This document shows, piece after piece, positions 16,001-23,239 of a stretch of 64,000 nt of DNA; position 1 is the first letter of the stretch; each line of letters begins with the position of its first letter. The stretch covers positions 1 to 64,000 of the forward strand of contig CADAIL010000022.1 of NCBI GenBank assembly GCA_902788035.1, written 5' to 3'. The position numbers were made by a program, and so were the translations under genes. The notes under the pieces are model-generated. The model worked only from the letters and a program-made list of their open reading frames with translations, did no database searches and had not been told where the DNA came from. The stretch is from an uncultured Lachnospiraceae bacterium (GTDB taxonomy: Bacteria; Bacillota; Clostridia; Lachnospirales; Lachnospiraceae).

Positions 16001-18067
16001 GGCATGTCTCCAGCGCTCAGCTGCCCGAAGTTCCTCCGGTCCTCCTACATCATACATGTCAAAGAATGTGAGCATTGTCGGAATCTCACCTTCTTCGCCG
16101 GATTCTGACACGCGGATATTGCCAAGGCGTTTTGCAAGAGCCAGGACACGCTCATTGCTCACCTGATCTAATTCGACAGGAATACCCCTTTCTTTGCTGC
16201 TCTTTGTATAGGATATCGTATTATTTGCACAATTAATAATGCACTCGCAGTCATTGGGAAGATTGCGGTACATATCAGCAAGAAAGATCGTCGAAAGCCC
16301 TATGTTCTGATTGCGGTCGAATACATACGTCGAAATAATAGACTCTTCGACCAGCTTAGGATTACTCACGATCAGGATATACTGCGGTTTCAGAATGCCC
16401 CTGTCAGAGAAACTGTTCTCCTCAATTCGATGGCGGAATATCTGGGACATTGCGAAAAAGACATCACCCATTTCATCCTGATTGGTTGCTATGAAACGAA
16501 TTTTACGATCCTCGGACCAGACATGCGGGAACCACTTCATAAAATCCCACGCTTCTCTGTCGACGTCATCATTTTCATCATAGACAAGAGCAATTTTTAC
16601 GTCCGTATAGCAGTTGGCCGTAACGATCTGAGCAATAATACTCCTTGCCATATCGACAGCTTCCACACGGCTCTTTTTCCCGATGATACCGACAAGTCTC
16701 TCTTTTCGTACATCGAGAAGTACCGGTACATTTTTCAGTGTCCGGAACTGGTCTCTGATTTGTCTCGGTCGATCTGCAAGATCATCATCCACCAGTGAAA
16801 AGCGCTCTTTCGGGATGCTGATTTCCTCCTGGAAATCTATATCGCCGATACCGATGCGATAGCTCATGAAATCCTCATGGGTCGCGTTGCGATTCCACAG
16901 AGAAACAGAGTCCTCATTCATCTCACAGGCTGCCAGCGCACTGATATACGTCCGGTTGAGAATCATCGCATTTTGAGAGGAATCTGACTCAAGCCGGTCA
17001 CTTATCTCTGTAAGGTAAGAACGGTATCGCTCCTGCCTCTTCTCCTCCGCCTTCTTCATGCGTTTTTTCTGATTCCGGACATTGAGAATAGCCCACATAA
17101 CACCGATGAATGCGGCCGCAATGGCAGTAATAATTCCCGTATACATGAAGGGACTGGTCGCGGAACCTGATTTTCTGGAGAGCCAAAGAGTGACGCCGCC
17201 TGACAGAAGCATCGGAATCGTCATTGTAAATGCCGGTCCGATTGTCATAAAAAGCGGCTGCGGATCCGCGTTCTGAGCAGCCGGAGGAGCTTCAATCTCT
17301 ACAGGCTCTTCATTAATTGCCGGAATGATTCTTGGCGCACGGTGGAATTCCTTATCTGAATTCTGTACACCGGAAGGCGGCTCAGCCAACGTATATTCGC
17401 TGATTTCCTCCGCTGTGAGAGGAGTACGCGAAATGGACATTCCATCCTGGGCATAGACTGCAATCATATTGCCCAGATAAATAATATTCAGCCTGAATAT
17501 ACGTATACTATCCCCTACTTTTAGGAGTGTAGGGCGTACATTGGGATTATCTTTTTGAGATGGGACACGTCTGTAATTGACATACGTTCCGTTCACTGAG
17601 CGGTCGATAAGATATGCCTTTCCATTTTCGACTTGGATTGTGCAGTGGGCATTGTGGGTTACATAGTTTTCCAGTACGTACTGAATTGTATTATTCGGAT
17701 TGCTGCCGCAGGTAATCTCATCGTTATCATACAGGGCGTATTTTTTATATACGCAGAGAGGATGCTGCTGCTCATAGACAAGAATAGTGATTTTATATCT
17801 CTGTTCAATAATAATATCAAGACTAAGACCGTCATAGATGGCGGTCTCAGTCAAATCTTCATTACTATTCTTTTTTCTGATTTTATAATTTCCTGATGTG
17901 AGCTTCCATCCGGCATCTTCATCCTTCTCCAGATTGAGGAATATATCTCTGGGAAGATGAAAGAGGTTCCTCTCTACCAATACCTGCATTCGGGTATTCC
18001 CCCGGTCAGTCAGTACTACTTCCCGAAACGCGCTGTCAGGCTTGTAGATTGAAAGCACTATACTCAT
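13028..18067 (-). CDS. essC: EssC-like type VII secretion ATPase (FtsK/SpoIIIE family)
   Basis: The 1679-residue motor has an FHA domain (about 95-185; CGSNPNNTIQYV, NGTYVN), two membrane segments (about 269-292 and 304-326) and three FtsK/SpoIIIE ATPase domains. Walker A motifs are GTTGSGKSE near 724, GMISSGKST near 1167 and GARASGKSV near 1459. Only the first has a full Walker B with catalytic Glu (LLIIIDEFAEM); the others read VIDNYG and FIADFG, as usual in EssC. The ATPase drives export of WXG100 proteins across the membrane. The FHA domain suggests control by the locus kinases. It sits 30 bases after an EsxA-like gene and before the LytTR gene. Length and domain order match Firmicutes EssC. 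Confidence 0.96.
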   Translation of the reverse strand: MSIVLSIYKPDSAFREVVLTDRGNTRMQVLVERNLFHLPRDIFLNLEKDEDAGWKLTSGNYKIRKKNSNEDLTETAIYDGLSLDIIIEQRYKITILVYEQQHPLCVYKKYALYDNDEITCGSNPNNTIQYVLENYVTHNAHCTIQVENGKAYLIDRSVNGTYVNYRRVPSQKDNPNVRPTLLKVGDSIRIFRLNIIYLGNMIAVYAQDGMSISRTPLTAEEISEYTLAEPPSGVQNSDKEFHRAPRIIPAINEEPVEIEAPPAAQNADPQPLFMTIGPAFTMTIPMLLSGGVTLWLSRKSGSATSPFMYTGIITAIAAAFIGVMWAILNVRNQKKRMKKAEEKRQERYRSYLTEISDRLESDSSQNAMILNRTYISALAACEMNEDSVSLWNRNATHEDFMSYRIGIGDIDFQEEISIPKERFSLVDDDLADRPRQIRDQFRTLKNVPVLLDVRKERLVGIIGKKSRVEAVDMARSIIAQIVTANCYTDVKIALVYDENDDVDREAWDFMKWFPHVWSEDRKIRFIATNQDEMGDVFFAMSQIFRHRIEENSFSDRGILKPQYILIVSNPKLVEESIISTYVFDRNQNIGLSTIFLADMYRNLPNDCECIINCANNTISYTKSSKERGIPVELDQVSNERVLALAKRLGNIRVSESGEEGEIPTMLTFFDMYDVGGPEELRAAERWRHADPTATLKAMIGYKTGNRPCYLDLNEKYHGPHGLVAGTTGSGKSETLQTYILSMAVSYSPEDVGFFIIDYKGGGMANLFAGLPHLIGSISNLSGNQVHRAMVSINSEITRRQMLFNEYGVNKIDAYTSMYKNHEAKEPLPHLLIIIDEFAEMKREKPDFMRELVSVAQVGRSLGVHLILATQRPAGAVDGNIWSNSRFKLCLRVQNREDSMEMLHKPDAAFLTQTGRCYLQVGSDEVYDLFQSGWSGASYDKELGGRNLLIAQILSGSGKVDLVGNVARIRLKEKRQQEWIGDLIRILEETADELGEDISARTFSFLSRAEFADLFYKKVQREYPEFERSQATSMRIDDFVTVCKAVKEMNSGRITAPLVIAYAAQMRKHLPEVKSITQLETVVDYLRRTAERAGIPEIRKLWLPPLPSELYLEDRKTFRENCFDGNRWPDPPRRFQLQAVVGYGDAPENQAQMDVGIDFTNGMHHMICGMISSGKSTFLQTAVYSLCMTYAPSLLNLYLIDFSTQLLTVFDGVAHIGGILTENDVETDHISKFFMLMRKIMAERKRKYAAAKLNFADYTNKNGWDEPAIVIVIDNYGSFREKTREMYDSDMMEIAKNGIGYGIYLMITGGGIGMSDIPSRIADCIKTGIALEMTEVYDYTEILRCGKPDVLPESNVHGRGLILNNEKVIEFQTALAAKNEDGEDRNELIQKKLSEMNAAWNGPCARQIPKIPEKPVRKEFVRMENYTALLDDKRYIAAGYNADDADVYALDLLEQYITVVMGARASGKSVFMKNIILTCLDRDEDCMIFETGGGRDYSGIAEDYHISRATDSEAVKRMLSDIYQIMRARIPLKKEGLAERLSEEEMFEKVSGTRRLNVFIADFGSFIKEIYDNTSPAYDSKNAFELIAEVGRFYNIFLYIEVKDADQNSLKAEPIVREIIENSRGLRFGGRLNDSKQVFYSFDNVKIMNQGAKMPPGNAVVACDDSSAPIEKIVVPLYRG

Positions 18068-18097
18068 AACAGTTTTCCTTTACATATCGGTCAAGAA

Positions 18098-18412
18098 TCA
18101 GACAAAATCCTCTTTTGAAAGAGTGTTGGCCAGATCTCTGTTGGCGCTCTCTGTCGACTCATAAATACCCGCCATCTGTTCGAGATTGGCAGCTTCTTTG
18201 GTGATAATGGCCTGCATCTTTGACATGCCGCTCTGCAGGCTGTTCAGCTTGTTGTAATAGGTCGTTGCTGCATCACCGCCCCAGGTAGCCTGAAGCTCCT
18301 GAGCAATGTTCAGCATGCTCTGTGTTGCGTTTCCGATGGCACTATTGCTGCTTGTAAATGTCTGGGCTGCCTTTCTGAGTTCTTCCGGTGTTACTCTGAT
18401 ATTATTAGCCAT
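18098..18412 (-). CDS. esxA: EsxA-like WXG100 protein (104 aa)
   Basis: A typical WXG100 protein: two helices around TWGGDAA (about residue 43), then Y-E-S-T-E, which fits the YxxxD/E type VII export signal, and the tail LANTLSKEDFV. Its position directly upstream of essC is that of EsxA in Firmicutes. It is likely secreted as a homodimer, or as a heterodimer with the 97-residue protein encoded just upstream. The ribosome site is AAGGAG. The gene symbol rests on position and family, not on proven orthology. Confidence 0.93.
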   Translation of the reverse strand: MANNIRVTPEELRKAAQTFTSSNSAIGNATQSMLNIAQELQATWGGDAATTYYNKLNSLQSGMSKMQAIITKEAANLEQMAGIYESTESANRDLANTLSKEDFV

Positions 18413-18474
18413 ATCGATTCTCCTTATCTTTCTTTCTGTTCTTCACACACTATCCGCAAGATGTCAACCTTGCT

Positions 18475-18768
18475 TTACTTCTGGCCGGCTGCCTGAGCGG
18501 CCTGGGCTTCACTGCGCTCATAAGCTTCTGCCATCGAATTGAGCTTGACCACATATTCGTCAACAACCTTCTTGAAATTCTCCATCTGCGAGTTAAAAGC
18601 CTTAAAATTTGCATCGAACGTGGTAGCCGCATCTCCTTCGAATTTCGTCATCAATGTCTGCTCCGCTGTAACAAGATTCTGCCGTTCAGATTCGAACTTG
18701 CTTATATAATTCTGAAAATCTGCCGCCTTGTTCCTTAATTCCGCTGATGCTACTTTGATTTCTGACAT
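18475..18768 (-). CDS. WXG100-like protein with F-E-G turn (97 aa)
   Basis: The two-helix protein has F-E-G where W-x-G is expected (MTKFEGDAATTFDANF), which keeps the turn but replaces the tryptophan. Y-E-R-S-E in the second helix fits the YxxxD/E export motif, and the tail is Ala-rich. It is the first gene of the esxA-essC-LytTR-YukD operon, behind the second LytTR-type operator. The ribosome site is AGGAGG. It is probably the partner of EsxA. Confidence 0.88.
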   Translation of the reverse strand: MSEIKVASAELRNKAADFQNYISKFESERQNLVTAEQTLMTKFEGDAATTFDANFKAFNSQMENFKKVVDEYVVKLNSMAEAYERSEAQAAQAAGQK

Positions 18769-18821
18769 ATATCTATCCTCCTCATATTTTTTTATTGAGT
18801 ATATGTTTTTCTTTCGATGGT

Positions 18822-18891
18822 TCTATACTATCACACGATTCGCCGAATTCTCATCAATCGGATGAATGGTCATCCAATTGGGTCGAACGGA
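18822..18891 (-). promoter_or_regulatory. Second LytTR-type operator and promoter, upstream of esx-essC operon
   Basis: On the minus strand TCCGTTCGA (18891-18883) and ACCATTCAT (18870-18862) each match the LytTR repeat in 8 of 9 positions and start 21 bases apart. A -10 (TATAGA, 18827-18822) begins 34 bases after the proximal repeat, exactly as at the 11,300 operator. A palindrome, GGATGAATGGTCATCC (18860-18875), overlaps the proximal repeat. Confidence 0.55.
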
Positions 18892-18902
18892 CTATCAGGA
18901 GA

Positions 18903-19037
18903 TTAATATTTATCTGCCATGCGTTTTCTTATCTTTTCCCGGCGGGACGGGCCAAGCGCGATTTCAAGAATCCCCAGGATCACGCCGGATCCCGCAAGTA
19001 TGCCGCCCACGATCATCATTATAATTCCTGCGTTCAT
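18903..19037 (-). CDS. Small single-span membrane protein (44 aa)
   Basis: This 44-codon gene starts at an ATG that overlaps the stop of the kinase-TPR gene (TAATG) and reads MNAGIIMMIVGGILAGSGVI, followed by LGILEIALGPSRREKIRKRMADKY. It has one membrane helix (about residues 4-28) and a basic cytosolic tail. GAGGAGGG lies just before the start, and the overlap implies translational coupling with the kinase. It may be a small subunit or regulator of the kinase or of the secretion channel. No homologue is recognised. Confidence 0.7.
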   Translation of the reverse strand: MNAGIIMMIVGGILAGSGVILGILEIALGPSRREKIRKRMADKY

Positions 19038-21196
19038 TAGATCCATCCCTCCTCGCGGGCACTGTTGTATGTCCTGATCAGGTTCGCCATGTCTTCCGAC
19101 CCTTCTGCGCCCTCTTTTTCTGAAAGCTCTCTCGCCTTCTGGAACACCTCGTTAAACTCAGTATAATTCTTCTCCGCCGGGTCTTTTTTCTGTTCAATGG
19201 CAGCGAGAACAAAGGCTTTTCTGCAATACCCTCGGTAGTTGTCGGGAAACAGCTGTATTATCTCGTCGGACGTCACAAGGGCCTCTTCTTCTCTTCCGGA
19301 GTTCTGCTGACAGACACTGATACTGCACAGAAGTTCAAGGGTTCTGTTGCCGCCACTATACATTTTCTGGTAGTTGAACAGGGCATTTGTATAGCAGTCA
19401 GCCGTCTCGACGCTGTCCATTGGGACGGTCTGTGCTTTCGTCAGCCACGCGTCAGCAAGCTCATGTGTCACTCTGGTCTGGATCGAAACATCCGCTTTGG
19501 TGGACTGCTCGGTGAGGAAGTCAATTCGCCTGTCAATATCACCGAGTTCGATATAGCACTTGGACAGCATCAGGATCGATCTGGTCTTGAGCTCCTTATC
19601 CGTTCCGGTGTTTAAAACATCCTGGAACTTTGTGACCGCCTCCTCAGTGTTGTTTTTGGCAAATGCGATTTCCGCCTGCGCGTATTCCACCGAATCCTGC
19701 TCCAGGTTCGCCTTGATCGCCTTATCAAGAATATTCTCAGCCTCGTCCAGGTCGCCTCCGCGCGCGAGACATACAGCATAATCGCGATAGTACAGGTTAT
19801 TGCCGTCATACAGTTCCAGCGCTTTGCTGAAGCAATTGGTTCCGTCCTTATATCGTTCATCTTCCATATAGGAATCTCCGAGAACGAAATAAACGTCTCC
19901 CTTTACCTGATCAGTGCCTTTTATTGTACTGCTGCCAAGTACCTCATTAGCTTTTTCGATAGCTTCGGCGTTTTCTCCTGATTTATAATGACTTGTCACC
20001 TCTACCAGATAAGCATCCATCCTGGAGGCATCTATTTCCTTCGCTTCATCGGCCAGATCACGCGCTTCTGTAAAGTTTCCGGAATCAATCTGGGCTTCCG
20101 CCCGGGCGATAAGACTGTTATATTCCGAATTCTTTATATTCCGGTTTAATGTGAAGCCGCCCAGCATCATGGCCGCACCGGCAGCAATCAAGGCTATACT
20201 GGCAATTTTTCTGCGTTTTACGCCCTTTTTATATGCTATATACTCCTCATCAATTTCCGTGATGTGATGAAGCGCATAGCTGAGTTCCCTGCCGTCTTTA
20301 TACCGTTCATTGGGATTCAGAGCCATGCACTTTTCTATGATTGACGCAAAGCTCGGATTAAGCCCGATATTAAACTGGCTGATAGGAATTATCTTATTAA
20401 AATCAATGTCGGGTTTATGACCTGTCAGAAGATGGTACATCGTTGCCCCGAAGCTGTACACATCCGATCTGGTATCTACGCCGCGTCCGATCGTCTGAGA
20501 AACGACGGGCAGTGTATACCGGTCAAAAACATGGGTGGGGCCGCTGTTATAAGCCCCCGGAACATTGCCGTACCTTTCCTGGTCGGTCCTTGTCTGCCCA
20601 TAGGTATTGTCCACCGCTGTAAAATAATCCGCCAGTGTTTTGAACTGTTCGGGAGGTGAATACCCCTTGGTGACCCAGGTCGATTCCAACTGATTTTTCT
20701 TAAATGCAAGTGAAATATTAAAATCGATAAGTGTGACCTGCCTCGTTTGGGGATCATACATAATGTTCCCCGGCTTCACATCGCTGTGAATGACCGGAGG
20801 GGTCTGTGAATGCAGATATGCAAGCGCGTCTGAAATATCGATAGCCCATCGAAGAACATCCCTCTGCATGAACCTGCCCTGGTTCTGTAGAGCTTTCGCC
20901 AGACTGAATCCCTGAATATAATTCATGACAGTGAACATCGTACCGTCATACTCAACAAAATCGAGTACTTTCGGCAGATGCTGATGGCTCAGTTTCTTCA
21001 GGATATCGACTTCCACACGGCTTTCCAGATATGAAGGCATCCCGTCCTTGATCTGCTTTACGGCTACTTCCATCTGCAGATTCTGATCAAATGCCAGATA
21101 AATGATTCCGCCGCCGCCCTCATCTTTTTTTTGTCTGATGATGTATCGTCCGCCATCGCCGAGACGCTGACCCTGATACAATAATTCCTCACTCAT
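19037..21196 (-). CDS. Transmembrane Ser/Thr kinase with extracytoplasmic TPR domain
   Basis: The 719-residue protein has an N-terminal kinase domain (about 16-315), one membrane segment (about 331-350) and TPR-type helices (about 360-700) on the far side. Lys47 (VAVK) and a catalytic-loop Asp139 are present, but the loop is HSDVKPGN rather than HRD, and the magnesium loop is DFN (158-160) rather than DFG. About 50 residues are inserted after the activation segment (PPEQ, 181-184). Weak or atypical activity is possible. A cytosolic kinase fold, one span and an outer helical domain is also the topology of EssB/YukC, a pseudokinase subunit missing from this window. It follows a zinc-ribbon gene and overlaps the small membrane protein gene. 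Confidence 0.9.
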   Translation of the reverse strand: MSEELLYQGQRLGDGGRYIIRQKKDEGGGGIIYLAFDQNLQMEVAVKQIKDGMPSYLESRVEVDILKKLSHQHLPKVLDFVEYDGTMFTVMNYIQGFSLAKALQNQGRFMQRDVLRWAIDISDALAYLHSQTPPVIHSDVKPGNIMYDPQTRQVTLIDFNISLAFKKNQLESTWVTKGYSPPEQFKTLADYFTAVDNTYGQTRTDQERYGNVPGAYNSGPTHVFDRYTLPVVSQTIGRGVDTRSDVYSFGATMYHLLTGHKPDIDFNKIIPISQFNIGLNPSFASIIEKCMALNPNERYKDGRELSYALHHITEIDEEYIAYKKGVKRRKIASIALIAAGAAMMLGGFTLNRNIKNSEYNSLIARAEAQIDSGNFTEARDLADEAKEIDASRMDAYLVEVTSHYKSGENAEAIEKANEVLGSSTIKGTDQVKGDVYFVLGDSYMEDERYKDGTNCFSKALELYDGNNLYYRDYAVCLARGGDLDEAENILDKAIKANLEQDSVEYAQAEIAFAKNNTEEAVTKFQDVLNTGTDKELKTRSILMLSKCYIELGDIDRRIDFLTEQSTKADVSIQTRVTHELADAWLTKAQTVPMDSVETADCYTNALFNYQKMYSGGNRTLELLCSISVCQQNSGREEEALVTSDEIIQLFPDNYRGYCRKAFVLAAIEQKKDPAEKNYTEFNEVFQKARELSEKEGAEGSEDMANLIRTYNSAREEGWI

Positions 21197-21217
21197 TCTA
21201 TATCCCCTCAGTTTCGA

Positions 21218-21763
21218 TCAGATGTCTAAAATCCCGTTCATGTAGGCAAATGCAAATATACCTACCAAAATGATCAGCGTGATCAGAACAATGATCAGTA
21301 TGATCAGCGCAGTGTTGTTCTCCGGGATTTCATCCTCTTTCTGCCGGGTCCCAGAAGGTATAACTTCGGCAGGGGGAATATAATACGGGTTCTGTGCGTG
21401 TGCGGAATTTTTATTTTGAGCGCCCGTGTCGCTCTGCCCGGCAGGTGGAACCCGCCAGGTGCCGGGGTTAGAATTAATCCCCTCAGTAGCAGTGGTCGCT
21501 TCCGTCCCACTATCCTGATTTCCCGTTTCCGGCACCCTCGGTGCCTCTGCCTGCTGCGCAGTCTTGCTGAAAACCCGCTCGGTAGCGTCACTCACAGCCG
21601 CAGGTGCATTGTCGTTTACATCCCCGAGCATGATTTCCGTCGGCTGCGTAAACTCATCATCCTGACCATTGAAGTCCTCATCAGGGGCAGGCAGCATCTC
21701 CCCGCACTTGCCGCAAAATCTCGCATCGTCCGGATTTTTGTAACCGCATTTCGGACAAAACAT
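21218..21763 (-). CDS. Zinc-ribbon protein with C-terminal membrane anchor
   Basis: The 181-residue protein has an N-terminal zinc ribbon (MFCPKCGYKNPDDARFCGKC), a long hydrophilic, Pro/Gln/Thr-rich middle and a transmembrane segment near the C-terminus (LIILIIVLITLIILVGIFAF), leaving only a few residues outside. It is the first gene of a unit with the kinase-TPR gene (21-base gap). The ribosome site is AGGAGG. The ribbon may be a protein-interaction or kinase-substrate module at the membrane; Thr-rich stretches such as FTQPTEIMLG could be phosphorylated and read by FHA domains, which is inference. Confidence 0.85.
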   Translation of the reverse strand: MFCPKCGYKNPDDARFCGKCGEMLPAPDEDFNGQDDEFTQPTEIMLGDVNDNAPAAVSDATERVFSKTAQQAEAPRVPETGNQDSGTEATTATEGINSNPGTWRVPPAGQSDTGAQNKNSAHAQNPYYIPPAEVIPSGTRQKEDEIPENNTALIILIIVLITLIILVGIFAFAYMNGILDI

Positions 21764-21803
21764 GTCAGCATCCTCCTAAAATAGATTGCATTCAATAATT
21801 ATG

Positions 21804-21832
21804 ATTATAATACTCTGATTTATCAGAGTAAA
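21804..21832 (-). promoter_or_regulatory. Promoter with palindromic spacer upstream of zinc-ribbon/kinase operon
   Basis: TTTACT (21832-21827) and TATAAT (21809-21804) on the minus strand are 17 bases apart. The spacer and part of the -35 form the palindrome ACTCTGATTTATCAGAGT (21812-21829), which could be an operator, or the terminator stem of the upstream TPR gene. Confidence 0.5.
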
Positions 21833-21903
21833 GCGCTCAGTCGCCTGACGACTGCCCTGATATCTTCCCTGGCAAAGACTCTTTCCTCAATACCATCGTT
21901 TCT

Positions 21904-23049
21904 TCAGCCCTGTATATCGCTGGTCGTAAGGCTGACTTGCGGGTTGAAACCCTGCATGGTAATCTCAAATGTAATCTCTGGTGATATTTTCCCATACTCA
22001 GAAGTATAGTTGTCAATATCAAATATTCCTTCGGATACCGGACCTGATGCATCCTCATATATGACTTCGTACTGGTATGGATCGACCTCTGTCCTCCGCC
22101 ATCCTGAATTAAACCGCCAGTTCATATGAGATCCGTCAAATTCATAAACATAATCCATGTGCGATCCGGAAGTTCGGTCATACGTGAACAGGCCCGGAAG
22201 GGATTCCGTATAATAAATCCCGTAATGTCTTAATGCATTGGTCAACTTTCCGGCAGATCTTATAACTCCCTGGTTGTCATCATAGCAGAATACTTCATAA
22301 GCTGAATCCACTTGGCCAGAACCAACTTCATTATCATCTGCAAAAACAATTTCCGGCACTCCGTTTTTATCAATATCTATCAGTGCATACCTGTCAGGCG
22401 TGTATGACGCTGCGGACAGGTATCCCTGACTCATAAAAGTATTAAGCACTTCATATGTAAATGGTATACGATCAAGTTCCAGATGAATATCCTCGGCATG
22501 CACAGCGCCGTTTCCAGCTGGAATAATTGATTCGGCTGTTCTATAGTTCTCTTTCGTCACATGGACACGGTATGTTTCAGGAAACAAAGTTTCCCTAAAA
22601 TATCCGTCACTGTCCGTCATGAATTCATAGCTGTGCGTCTCCCCAAGAAGGCTGACGGAAGCCTCTCCCACTCCGCCTTCCGTTGATACGACCCGGAAAT
22701 CACTTCTGCCGATTTTTTCATCAAGAAGCGTATTTTCGCCAGAAAGTTCTTCCGCTTTCTCATAGTCTTCCCAGGCATTTTTATAATCTCCAAGTGCCTT
22801 ATACGCATCTCCGCGTCCAATATATGCATCTTTGCTCATTCCATCAATCTCTATCGCTTTTGAGAATGCCTGTATAGCACCGGCATAATCCATCTCTAAC
22901 AGGTACTTATTGCCGAGATCCAGATTTCTTCGAAGACTGCCCCCGCCCAACGTGAATGCATACAATATTAATCCGGCTTCGAGACCGAGTATCACGGATA
23001 AACTCCCGATAATAATCTTTAAGACATGCTTATTCTTTGCGATTTTCAT
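21904..23049 (-). CDS. Membrane-anchored TPR protein with carboxypeptidase-regulatory-like and VCBS-like domains
   Basis: The start is placed at 23049 (MKIAKNKHVLKIIIGSL) behind AAGGAAA; the open frame extends 14 codons further without a ribosome site. A membrane segment (about 8-32) is followed by the locus-type TPR pair (LGNKYLLEMDYAGAIQAFS, DAYIGRGDAYKALGDYKNA), a CarboxypepD_reg-like domain related to that of the 3492-5027 protein, and a C-terminal region with LIDIDKNGVPEIVFAD, an acidic loop like that in the 1611-2564 protein. It combines the parts of its paralogues and probably faces outward. It stands alone between the NlpC-like lipoprotein gene and the zinc-ribbon/kinase unit. Confidence 0.8.
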   Translation of the reverse strand: MKIAKNKHVLKIIIGSLSVILGLEAGLILYAFTLGGGSLRRNLDLGNKYLLEMDYAGAIQAFSKAIEIDGMSKDAYIGRGDAYKALGDYKNAWEDYEKAEELSGENTLLDEKIGRSDFRVVSTEGGVGEASVSLLGETHSYEFMTDSDGYFRETLFPETYRVHVTKENYRTAESIIPAGNGAVHAEDIHLELDRIPFTYEVLNTFMSQGYLSAASYTPDRYALIDIDKNGVPEIVFADDNEVGSGQVDSAYEVFCYDDNQGVIRSAGKLTNALRHYGIYYTESLPGLFTYDRTSGSHMDYVYEFDGSHMNWRFNSGWRRTEVDPYQYEVIYEDASGPVSEGIFDIDNYTSEYGKISPEITFEITMQGFNPQVSLTTSDIQG

Positions 23050-23181
23050 ATCACGGTTTTCCTTGCTTTTATAAGAGTATATCACAGACAAACAAGTTTT
23101 GTTCTTATCCGACAGAAGGCATCTTTTTTAGGATGAACGGCCTCTGTCACAGATAGCGAAGGCGCATCAACCTGCAGATGT

Positions 23182-23233
23182 AAAAAAACGCAATATGAAG
23201 CGATATGTCTATGATAACAGCATCATATTGCGT
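23182..23233 (-). terminator. Rho-independent terminator of lipoprotein gene
   Basis: The 11-bp stem ACGCAATATGA/TCATATTGCGT (23188-23198 and 23223-23233) is followed on the minus strand by seven T. It lies just after the stop of the 23240-24100 gene. Confidence 0.8.
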
Positions 23234-23239
23234 CCTATA

